A stretch of DNA of 64,000 nucleotides from Streptomyces sp. R302 (GTDB taxonomy: Bacteria; Actinomycetota; Actinomycetes; Streptomycetales; Streptomycetaceae), in NCBI RefSeq assembly GCF_012927245.1, contig NZ_JABBGE010000001.1, positions 496,001 to 560,000 of the forward strand, in the 5' to 3' direction. A program made the translations under genes and the position numbers. Below the pieces are notes generated by a model that saw only the letters and a list, made by a program, of their open reading frames with translations, searched no databases and was not told the origin of the DNA. Position 1 is the first letter of the stretch, and each line of letters starts with the position of its first letter. Positions 57,165 through 64,000 of this stretch are shown here, one piece after another.

Positions 57165-57887
57165 TCACCCGGTCCGACGCGCGGAGGCCCTCCGCGGTTC
57201 GGCGGAGCCCCTGTCTGTTCCGTAGAGCACACTCGCGAGCCCCATCCCGAGCAGCATCCCGAGGAGCTGGGCGGCGGCGTAGGCGGGCACCGAGGCGGGG
57301 GCGATGCCGGTGAAGGAGTCGGTGAGGGAGCGGCCGACGGTGGCCGCCGGGTTGGCGAAGGAGCCGGAGGAGGTGAACCAGATGGCGGCGCCGATGTACC
57401 CGGCGACGGCGACGGGCGCCAGCTGGGGGCGGCCGATGTGCCGCAGGCCCTGGACGACGAGGACGAGCCCGGCGGTCGCGACGGCCTCGCCGAGCAGCAG
57501 GTGGAGCGCGGCGCGCGGCTCGGTGGACCAGGAGCCGGGCGCCCGGCCGAACATCGCCTCGGCGAGCAGGGCGCCGGAGACCGCGCCGGCGACCTGGGCG
57601 GTGACGTAGGCGAGGACCTCGCGGCCCTCCTGCTCACGGCGCCGGCCCCACCACTCGGAGAGGGTGACGACGGGGTTGAAGTGGGCGCCGGAGAGCGGCC
57701 CGAGGAGCGCGATCAGCAGCCCGAGGCCGAGGGCGGAGGCGGTGGCGTTGGCGAGCAGCCGGACCCCGACGTCCTGGCTGAGGGAGTCGGCGCGGAGGCC
57801 GGAGCCGACGATCACGGCGACCAGGGCGGCGGTGCCGGTGAACTCGGCGGCGACGCGCCGGGGGAGCGACGCGGGGGACATTCTCAT
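57165..57887 (-). CDS. MIP family aquaporin
   Basis: A 240-residue channel with six helices and both half-helix motifs, NPV in GAHFNPVVTL and NPA in FANPAATVGRSLTD. The first is changed from NPA. Related actinobacterial aquaporins often lie beside arsenic genes, but none are here. TATCTT ends eight bases before the ATG (leaderless pattern), and a palindrome overlaps the promoter. Confidence 0.9.
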   Translation of the reverse strand: MRMSPASLPRRVAAEFTGTAALVAVIVGSGLRADSLSQDVGVRLLANATASALGLGLLIALLGPLSGAHFNPVVTLSEWWGRRREQEGREVLAYVTAQVAGAVSGALLAEAMFGRAPGSWSTEPRAALHLLLGEAVATAGLVLVVQGLRHIGRPQLAPVAVAGYIGAAIWFTSSGSFANPAATVGRSLTDSFTGIAPASVPAYAAAQLLGMLLGMGLASVLYGTDRGSAEPRRASARRTG

Positions 57888-57899
57888 AACGGAAAAGAT

Positions 57900-57916
57900 A
57901 TTCCGTGATTCGGAAT
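57900..57916. promoter_or_regulatory. Palindrome at aquaporin promoter
   Basis: ATTCCG-TGATT-CGGAAT, 13-29 bases upstream of the aquaporin start and overlapping its -10 region. Probable repressor site of an unidentified regulator. Confidence 0.45.
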
Positions 57917-57962
57917 GAAAAAAGAGGGGAGGAGAGGGGCGCGCCTTCCGTACGATCCGGCG

Positions 57963-58424
57963 GTGATCAACGACCTCGACATCCGCCGCGCCGGCCCCGC
58001 CGACGCCACCGCCGTCGCCGACGTCTGGCTGCGCTCGTACACTGCCGCCCTCCCCGACGTCCGCCGGGCCCACACCGACGACGAAGTCCGCTCCTGGCTC
58101 CGGCACGTGGTCGTGCCCCACCAGGAGACCTGGGTGGCGACGGCCGACGGCGCGGTCGTCGCGATGATGGTGCTCGACGGCGAGGACCTGGACCAGCTCT
58201 ACGTCGACCCGCCCTGGCGCGGCCACGGCATCGGCGACCGCCTCGTGGAGCTGGCCAAGCGGACCAGCCCGGCCGGCCTCGAACTGTGGACCTTCCAGGT
58301 CAACGCCCCGGCCCGGCGCTTCTACGAACGGCACGGCTTCGTCGCCGCCGAGCACACCGACGGCAGCCGCAACGAGGAGCGCGAGCCGGACGTCCGGTAC
58401 GTGTGGCGCCCCGGCCCCGCCTGA
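57963..58424 (+). CDS. GNAT family N-acetyltransferase
   Basis: A 153-residue GNAT enzyme. Acetyl-CoA binding motif QLYVDPPWRGHGIGDRLVELAKR (R-x2-G-x-G/A) and the C-terminal FYERHGFVAAEHTDGSRNEE. The GTG follows TACGAT by six bases (leaderless pattern). Substrate unknown; divergent from aquaporin. Confidence 0.88.
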   Translation: MINDLDIRRAGPADATAVADVWLRSYTAALPDVRRAHTDDEVRSWLRHVVVPHQETWVATADGAVVAMMVLDGEDLDQLYVDPPWRGHGIGDRLVELAKRTSPAGLELWTFQVNAPARRFYERHGFVAAEHTDGSRNEEREPDVRYVWRPGPA

Positions 58425-58535
58425 CACCCGGCCCCACGCGCGCGTGAGCCCGGTGAAACACCCGTGTGCGGTCCTGGAAAAGAGTCGTGACCGGCGCGCA
58501 ACGGGCAGGCAACGTGCCGGGGCCAGGATCGGTCC

Positions 58536-58811
58536 ATGACGGAGCCGGACAGCACGTTCGCGGACGCCGCCGCCCTGCTGGGGCGGGTCGCGGAACAGCT
58601 CGGACTCCAGCTCCGCCGGGTGCGCCCGTACGACGCCCCGGCGGGGAAGCCCGAGCAGGAGGTACGTCGCCCATGCAGCCGTTCGCACAGCTCCCCGGCA
58701 CCACCACCGCCCCCCGGCCCGCCGCCGGCAACTGGTCCGGCACGGGCCCCCGGACCGGCACCGACACCTGGTCCGGTACCGGCCGTCCCGTGCCCGTGCT
58801 CGTCGCCGTAG
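58536..58811 (+). CDS. Possible small protein overlapping the chelatase gene
   Basis: A 91-codon frame (MTEPDSTFADAAALLGRVAEQLGLQLRRVRPYDAP) starting seven bases after CAGGAT, the leaderless pattern. The first 40 residues look coding; the rest is proline-rich and overlaps the chelatase gene by 139 bases in another frame, so it may be partly spurious. Confidence 0.35.
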   Translation: MTEPDSTFADAAALLGRVAEQLGLQLRRVRPYDAPAGKPEQEVRRPCSRSHSSPAPPPPPGPPPATGPARAPGPAPTPGPVPAVPCPCSSP

Positions 58812-59542
58812 GGCACGGCAGCCGGGACCCACGCGCGCGTGCCACGCTCGCCCGCCTCCTCGACCGGGTCCGTGAGCTGCGCCCCGGGCTCGACGTGCGG
58901 CTCGCCCACATCGAGCTGAACGCGCCGCTCCTCGACGACACCCTCGCGGGCCTCGCCGCCGAGGGCCGCGAGGCCGTGCTCGTCCCGCTCCTCCTCGCCC
59001 CCGGCTACCACGTCACCCACGACCTGCCCGCCGCCCTCGCCGCCGTACCGGACCTGCCGGCCCGCGTCGCCGAGCCGCTCGGCCCGCACCCGCTGCTCGT
59101 CGAGGCCCTCGCCGACCGGCTCGCCCAGGCCGGCTGGACGCCCGCCGACTCCGCCTCCCGCGCCACCGGTGTCGTCCTCGCCTCCGCCGGCTCCCGCGAC
59201 CCCCGCTCCGCCGCCACCCTCCGCCGGATCGCCACCGCCCTCGGCGAACGCCTCGGCGGGACCCCGGTCGTCGCCGCGTACGCCTCCGCCGCCGCCCCCA
59301 CCGTCCCCGAGGCCGTCGCCGCGCTCACCGCCCGCGGCCGCCACCGGATCGCCGTCGCCTCCTGCTTCACCGCCCCCGGCCTCTTCGCCGCCCGCGCCGC
59401 CGCCCACGCCCCCTGGATCGCCGCCGACCCGCTCGGCGCCCACCCGGCCCTCGCCCGGCTCGTCCTGCACCGCTACGACCTGGCCCGCACCGGCCGCCCC
59501 GCCGCTCCCACCACTCCCTCGCGGGAACTCGCCGCCATCTGA
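58673..59542 (+). CDS. CbiX-like sirohydrochlorin chelatase
   Basis: A 289-residue protein with two CbiX-type halves. [22 protein letters not shown] gives the catalytic His, and [25 protein letters not shown] the second. The C-terminal half repeats [20 protein letters not shown] and shows [20 protein letters not shown]. CbiX inserts Fe or Co into sirohydrochlorin; it could supply siroheme for NirB. I start at the ATG after AGGAGGT at 58660-58666; a GTG at 58790 is also possible. Confidence 0.85.
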   Translation: MQPFAQLPGTTTAPRPAAGNWSGTGPRTGTDTWSGTGRPVPVLVAVGHGSRDPRARATLARLLDRVRELRPGLDVRLAHIELNAPLLDDTLAGLAAEGREAVLVPLLLAPGYHVTHDLPAALAAVPDLPARVAEPLGPHPLLVEALADRLAQAGWTPADSASRATGVVLASAGSRDPRSAATLRRIATALGERLGGTPVVAAYASAAAPTVPEAVAALTARGRHRIAVASCFTAPGLFAARAAAHAPWIAADPLGAHPALARLVLHRYDLARTGRPAAPTTPSRELAAI

Positions 59543-59577
59543 ACCCTTTTGTCGGTCCCTCCGGTTACCGTCGAGGC

Positions 59578-60879
59578 ATGGCAGGCTACGACGGCACCAG
59601 CGAGACCCCCGGGTACGACCCGACCGCCACCGAGCGCTGGGCCGGCGAGCCCGACAAGCGCCCCGGCCGCACCGCCTTCCAGCGCGACCGCGCCCGCGTG
59701 CTGCACTCCGCCGCCCTGCGCAGGCTCGCCGGGAAGACCCAGGTCGTCACCCCCGGCACCCGGGGATACGCCTGGGACGCCAGCCCCCGCACCCGGCTCA
59801 CCCACTCCCTGGAGTGCGCCCAGGTCGGCCGCGAGCTCGGCGCCGCCCTCGGCTGCGACCCCGACCTCGTCGAAGCCGCCTGCCTCTCCCACGACATGGG
59901 TCACCCGCCCTTCGGGCACAACGGCGAACAGGCGCTCAACGACGTCGCCAAGGACTGCGGCGGCTTCGAGGGCAACGCCCAGTCGCTCCGCCTCCTCACC
60001 CGCATCGAACCCAAGCGCTTCGTCCCCGGCCCCGACGGCGAGCCCGTCTCCGTCGGCCTCAACCTCACCCGCGCCGCCCTCGACGCCGCCACCAAGTACC
60101 CCTGGCCGCGCGGCGGCCACCCCACCGAACCCGGCTCGTCCAAGTTCGGCGTGTACGAGGACGACCTGCCCGTCTTCGAGTGGATCCGGCGCGGCGCCCC
60201 CGACCAGCGCAAGTGCTTCGAGGCCGAGGTCATGGACTGGTCCGACGACGTCGCCTACTCCGTCCACGACTTCGAGGACGGCCTGCACGCCGGCCACATC
60301 GACCCCAACCTCCTCCACGCCGAGCCCGAGCGCGCCGACGTCTTCGCCGTCGCCCTCGGCCGCTACGTCCCCGAGGACACCGACCCCGCCGAACTCGCCG
60401 AGGCCCTCGACCGCCTCCTCGACCAGGAGTGGTGGCCGCACGGCTACGACGGCTCCGCCGTCGCCCAGGCCCGCCTCAAGGACGCCACCAGCCAGCTCAT
60501 CGGCCGCTTCTGCCTCGCCGCCGAGGGCGCCACCCGGCAGGCGTACGGCTCCGGCCGCCTCACCCGCTACGGCGCCGAACTCGTCGTCCCCCGCGCCACG
60601 CGCAACGAGTGCGCCGTCCTCAAGGCCGTCGCCGACCGGTACGTCATGCAGCGCGCCGAACAGGAGGCGCTCCGCGCCGACCAGCGGATCGTCGTCGCCG
60701 AACTCGCCGAGGCGCTCGTCGCCCGCGCCCCCGACGGACTCGAACCGCAGTTCCGCGCCCTCTTCGCCGCCGCCCCCGACGACCGTTCCCGCAAGCGGGT
60801 GATCGTCGACCAGATCGCCTCCCTCACCGACGCGTCCGCCCGGGCCCTCCACGCCCGCCTCCGAACCCCCGGTCCCTAG
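59578..60879 (+). CDS. dgt: dNTP triphosphohydrolase
   Basis: A 433-residue HD-domain enzyme hydrolysing dNTPs to nucleoside and triphosphate. The metal His is in [18 protein letters not shown], and the HD motif in [20 protein letters not shown]. Later [15 protein letters not shown] and [14 protein letters not shown] complete the site. The ATG follows TACCGT by six bases (leaderless pattern). Confidence 0.96.
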   Translation: MAGYDGTSETPGYDPTATERWAGEPDKRPGRTAFQRDRARVLHSAALRRLAGKTQVVTPGTRGYAWDASPRTRLTHSLECAQVGRELGAALGCDPDLVEAACLSHDMGHPPFGHNGEQALNDVAKDCGGFEGNAQSLRLLTRIEPKRFVPGPDGEPVSVGLNLTRAALDAATKYPWPRGGHPTEPGSSKFGVYEDDLPVFEWIRRGAPDQRKCFEAEVMDWSDDVAYSVHDFEDGLHAGHIDPNLLHAEPERADVFAVALGRYVPEDTDPAELAEALDRLLDQEWWPHGYDGSAVAQARLKDATSQLIGRFCLAAEGATRQAYGSGRLTRYGAELVVPRATRNECAVLKAVADRYVMQRAEQEALRADQRIVVAELAEALVARAPDGLEPQFRALFAAAPDDRSRKRVIVDQIASLTDASARALHARLRTPGP

Positions 60880-61006
60880 GGTCGTTCGCCCTCTTTCGCC
60901 TTCCGGCGCCGTGCGGGACCCTCGCATGCACGTCCCGGGGCGGTGCGACCGGGGCCGGGCCCGGGGGCGTAGCGTAGAGAATCGGTCGCAATGAGGAGGA
61001 ATCACC

Positions 61007-62269
61007 GTGGTCGACGCAGATCAGACCTTTGTCATCGTCGGCGGGGGCCTGGCCGGCGCCAAGGCGGCGGAGACGCTCCGCGCCGAGGGCTTCAACGGCC
61101 GGGTGATCCTCATCGGCGACGAGCGCGACCACCCCTACGAACGCCCCCCGCTCTCCAAGGGCTACCTCCTCGGCAAGAAGGACCGGGACTCCACCCTCGT
61201 CCACGAACCCGCCTGGTACGCCGCCCACGACGTCGAGCTCCACCTCGGCCAGAGCGTCACCGCCGTCGACCGGGACGCCCACACCGTCCGCCTCGGCGAC
61301 GGCACCGTCATCCGCTACGACAAACTGCTCCTCGCCACCGGCTCCGAGCCCCGCCGCCTCGACATCCCCGGCACCGACCTCGCCGGCGTCCACCACCTGC
61401 GCCGGCTCTCCCACTCCGAGCGGCTCCGCGACGAGCTGAAGGCCCTCGGCCGGGACAACGGCCACCTCGTCATCGCCGGCGCCGGCTGGATCGGCCTGGA
61501 GGTCGCCGCCGCCGCCCGCACCTACGGCGCCGAGGTCACCGTCGTCGAGTACGAGCCGACCGCCCTCCACCGGGTCCTCGGACCCGAGCTCGGCCAGCTC
61601 TTCGCCGACCTCCACACCGAGCACGGCGTCCGCTTCCACTTCGGCGCCCGCATCACCGAGATCACCGGCCAGGACGGCATGGTCCTCGCCGTCCGCACCG
61701 ACGACGGCGAGGAGCACCCCGCCCACGCCGTCCTCATCGCCGTCGGCGCCGCCCCCCGCGCCGCCCTAGCCGAGAACGCCGGCCTCGCCCTCGTCGACCG
61801 CGCCGACGGCGGCGGCATCGCCGTCGACTCCTCCCTGCGCACGACCGACCCCGACATCTACGCCGCCGGCGACGTCGCCGCCTTCGACCACCCCTTCCTC
61901 CACCACCGCATCCGCGTCGAGCACTGGGCCAACGCCCTCAACGGCGGCCCCGCCGCCGCCCGCGCCATGCTCGGCCAGGAGGTCTCCTACGACCGGATCC
62001 CGTACTTCTTCACCGACCAGTACGACCTCGGCATGGAGTACTCCGGCTGGGCGCCCCCGGGCTCGTACGACCAGGTCGTGGTCCGCGGCGACACCGGCAA
62101 GCGCGAGTTCATCGCCTTCTGGCTCCACGAGGGCCGGGTGATCGCCGGGATGAACGTGAACGTGTGGGACGTCACAGAGCCGATCCAGAAGCTGATCCGC
62201 TCGCGTGCCACCGTGGACCCCGATGCCCTCTGCGACCCCTCCGTACCCCTGGACGGCCTGGTTCCGTAG
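61007..62269 (+). CDS. Ferredoxin reductase of rhodocoxin/putidaredoxin type
   Basis: A 420-residue FAD/NADH flavoprotein. FAD motif FVIVGGGLAGAKAAETL, PYERPPLSKGYLLGK, and NADH motif LVIAGAGWIGLEVAAAART, with the reductase C-terminal domain (YFFTDQYDLGMEYSGWAP). It passes electrons to [2Fe-2S] ferredoxins. GAGGAGG (60993-60999) precedes the GTG. A -10 TAGCGT or TAGAGA lies at 60970-60980. It differs from the FprA-type reductase at 17.8 kb, so two reductase classes are present. Confidence 0.93.
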   Translation: MVDADQTFVIVGGGLAGAKAAETLRAEGFNGRVILIGDERDHPYERPPLSKGYLLGKKDRDSTLVHEPAWYAAHDVELHLGQSVTAVDRDAHTVRLGDGTVIRYDKLLLATGSEPRRLDIPGTDLAGVHHLRRLSHSERLRDELKALGRDNGHLVIAGAGWIGLEVAAAARTYGAEVTVVEYEPTALHRVLGPELGQLFADLHTEHGVRFHFGARITEITGQDGMVLAVRTDDGEEHPAHAVLIAVGAAPRAALAENAGLALVDRADGGGIAVDSSLRTTDPDIYAAGDVAAFDHPFLHHRIRVEHWANALNGGPAAARAMLGQEVSYDRIPYFFTDQYDLGMEYSGWAPPGSYDQVVVRGDTGKREFIAFWLHEGRVIAGMNVNVWDVTEPIQKLIRSRATVDPDALCDPSVPLDGLVP

Positions 62270-62291
62270 GGGACCCCCGTACACTTCATGC

Positions 62292-64000
62292 GTGGCAGGC
62301 AGGATCAACGATGACGACGTGAAGGCGGTCCGGGACGCGGTCCCGATCGACTCCGTGGTGTCCGAATACCTCCAGCTCCGCAACGCCGGCGGCGGGAACC
62401 TCAAGGGACTCTGCCCCTTCCACGACGAGAAGTCGCCCTCCTTCCAGGTCAGCCCCAGCAAGGGACTCTTCCACTGCTTCGGCTGCCAGGAGGGCGGCGA
62501 CACCATCGCCTTCGTGATGAAGATCGACCACCTCTCCTTCTCGGAGACGGTCGAGCGCCTCGCCGCCAAGGCCGGCATCACCCTCCGCTACGAGGAGGGC
62601 GGCTACAACCCCGGCCACCAGCGCGGCGAGCGCATCCGCCTGATCGAGGCCCACAAGGTCGCCGCCGAGTTCTACGTCGCCCAACTCGCCTCCCCCGAGG
62701 CCGAGATCGGCCGCAAGTTCCTCGCCGAGCGCGGCTTCGACCAGGCCGCCGCCGAGCACTTCGGCGTCGGCTACTCCCCGGCCGGCTGGGACCACCTCAC
62801 CCGCTTCCTGCGCGGCAAGGGCTTCTCCGACAAGGAACTGATCGTCTCCGGCCTCTCCCAGGAAGGCCGCCGCGGCCCCATCGACCGCTTCCGCGGCCGC
62901 CTCATGTGGCCCATCCGGGACGTCGGCGGCGAGATCGTCGGCTTCGGCGCCCGCCGCCTGCGCGAGGACGACAACGGCCCCAAGTACCTCAACACCCCCG
63001 AGACCCCGGTCTACAAGAAGTCCCAGGTGCTCTACGGCGTCGACCTCGCCAAGAAGGAGATCGCCAAGACCAGCCGGGCCGTCGTCGTCGAGGGCTACAC
63101 CGACGTCATGGCCTGCCACCTGGCCGGCGTCACCACCGCCATCGCCACCTGCGGCACCGCCTTCGGCGGCGAGCACATCAAGATCCTCCGCCGGCTCCTC
63201 ATGGACAACGGCTCGGCCCGCGTCATCTTCACCTTCGACGGCGACGCCGCCGGCCAGAAGGCCGCCCTGCGCGCCTTCGAGGACGACCAGAAGTTCGCCG
63301 CCGAGACGTACATCGCCATCGCCCCCGACGGCATGGACCCCTGCGAGCTGCGCCTCGCCAAGGGCGACGACGCCGTCGCCGACCTCGTCGAGCCCCGCAC
63401 CCCGCTCTTCGAGTTCGCCCTCCGCCAGATCGTGAACCGCTACGACCTGGACACCCCGGCCGGCCGGGCCGCCGCCCTCGACGAGGCCGCCCCCGTCGTC
63501 GCCAAGATCAAGAACGTCTCCTCGCAGCACGAGGTCGCCGTCCAGCTCGCCGGCCTCGTCGGCATCCTCGACACCCAGTTCGTCGTCCGCCGGGTCGCCC
63601 AGATCGCCCGCTGGCAGCGCGGCGGCGGCAAGGAGCAGGGCGGCCCCCAGCGCGGCGACGGACAGCGGCAGCAGCGCTCGTACGGCGAGGTCCAGGCCCC
63701 CAGCGGCCCCGCCGGACCCGCGCTCAACCTGCGCAGCCCCGCCCACCGCACCGAGCGCGAGCTGCTCAAGCTCGCCCTCCAGTACCCGGCGCTCGTCTCC
63801 CCGGCCTTCGACGCCTACGGCACCGACGAGTTCACCGCCCCGCCCTACGCCGCCGTCCGCCAGTGCGTCCAGGACGCCGGCGGCGCCGACGGCGCCCCCG
63901 CCGACTACCTCGACGCCGTCCGCGAGGCCGCGCCCAACGACACCGTCCGCGCCCTGGTCACCGAACTCGCCGTCGAGACGATCTTCGCCAAGACCATCGA
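62292..64000 (+). CDS. dnaG: DNA primase DnaG, 5' part
   Basis: The first 569 codons of DnaG, open at the window end. The CHC2 zinc finger is CPFHDEKSPSFQVSPSKGLFHCFGC, followed by the TOPRIM catalytic region (VVVEGYTDVMACHLAG with the Glu, and VIFTFDGDAAGQKAALRAF with the DxD) and the start of the C-terminal helicase-binding domain. A Gly/Gln-rich linker is visible near residue 440. The GTG at 62292 follows TACACT by six bases (leaderless pattern). Confidence 0.96.
   Translation, partial: MAGRINDDDVKAVRDAVPIDSVVSEYLQLRNAGGGNLKGLCPFHDEKSPSFQVSPSKGLFHCFGCQEGGDTIAFVMKIDHLSFSETVERLAAKAGITLRYEEGGYNPGHQRGERIRLIEAHKVAAEFYVAQLASPEAEIGRKFLAERGFDQAAAEHFGVGYSPAGWDHLTRFLRGKGFSDKELIVSGLSQEGRRGPIDRFRGRLMWPIRDVGGEIVGFGARRLREDDNGPKYLNTPETPVYKKSQVLYGVDLAKKEIAKTSRAVVVEGYTDVMACHLAGVTTAIATCGTAFGGEHIKILRRLLMDNGSARVIFTFDGDAAGQKAALRAFEDDQKFAAETYIAIAPDGMDPCELRLAKGDDAVADLVEPRTPLFEFALRQIVNRYDLDTPAGRAAALDEAAPVVAKIKNVSSQHEVAVQLAGLVGILDTQFVVRRVAQIARWQRGGGKEQGGPQRGDGQRQQRSYGEVQAPSGPAGPALNLRSPAHRTERELLKLALQYPALVSPAFDAYGTDEFTAPPYAAVRQCVQDAGGADGAPADYLDAVREAAPNDTVRALVTELAVETIFAKTI

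Overview
The window reads as the conserved core of a Streptomyces chromosome. GC is very high, third codon positions are almost always G or C, GTG starts are common, and the gene set and order (phoH-ybeY-CBS protein-era, leuA, recO-uppS-zur-znu, glyS, dusB, ppdK, nirBD, nasA, dgt, dnaG) match what I remember of the S. coelicolor SCO25xx to SCO24xx region. No rRNA, tRNA, CRISPR, phage or insertion sequence was recognised. About 65 protein genes are supported. The first (PhoH family) and the last (dnaG) are cut by the window edges.

Layout. 1-2.7 kb: phoH-ybeY-CNNM/CBS-YjbR run. 2.7-5.5 kb: a divergent MFS exporter and XRE/MmyB regulator, then a cytidine-deaminase-like protein without its zinc ligands. 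5.7-8.8 kb: three secreted or surface genes, including a WxL-like protein and a DUF916-like partner. 8.8-14.6 kb: era, an M4 peptidase with its emfourin-type inhibitor, leuA with a leader peptide, and a zinc-ribbon/TerB protein. 14.6-21.5 kb: a berberine-bridge flavoprotein with a LuxR regulator, a ferredoxin-NADP reductase and two related membrane proteins. 21.6-28.8 kb: recO, uppS, zinc uptake (zur, znuBCA) and glyS. 28.9-34.8 kb: a TetR/aldo-keto reductase unit, a second MFS/XRE pair and dusB. 35-41.9 kb: ppdK, an ArsR-like regulator, a PhoX-like protein, a truncated globin and a VOC protein. 41.9-44.7 kb: SDR-MFS-TetR. 44.7-56.4 kb: nitrogen assimilation (nirBD with a second flavoprotein, nasA) interleaved with a TSUP permease, a class F sortase and its likely substrate, SpoOM, a class IV aminotransferase, a FMN reductase and cutA. 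56.4-64 kb: a YdcF-like protein, aquaporin, GNAT, CbiX-like chelatase, dgt, a second ferredoxin reductase and dnaG.

How the parts work together. NasA reduces nitrate, NirBD reduces nitrite to ammonium, and the CbiX-like protein could supply siroheme. nirB and nasA share a GlnR-like operator core and the same -10 arrangement. ZnuABC imports zinc under Zur, with a Zur box lying on the znuA -10. The FMN reductase promoter carries a textbook SoxR box with the 19-bp spacer of MerR-family promoters. More than twenty genes appear leaderless, with a TANNNT-like -10 ending 7-8 bases before the start codon, and this decided many start choices here.

The most novel observation is a 15-bp palindrome (CTGAYGGN(C/A)CRTC(A/G)G) found 65-86 bp upstream of three separate cell-surface gene units: a secreted protein, the WxL-like operon, and the class F sortase operon. 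It may mark an undescribed surface-protein regulon.
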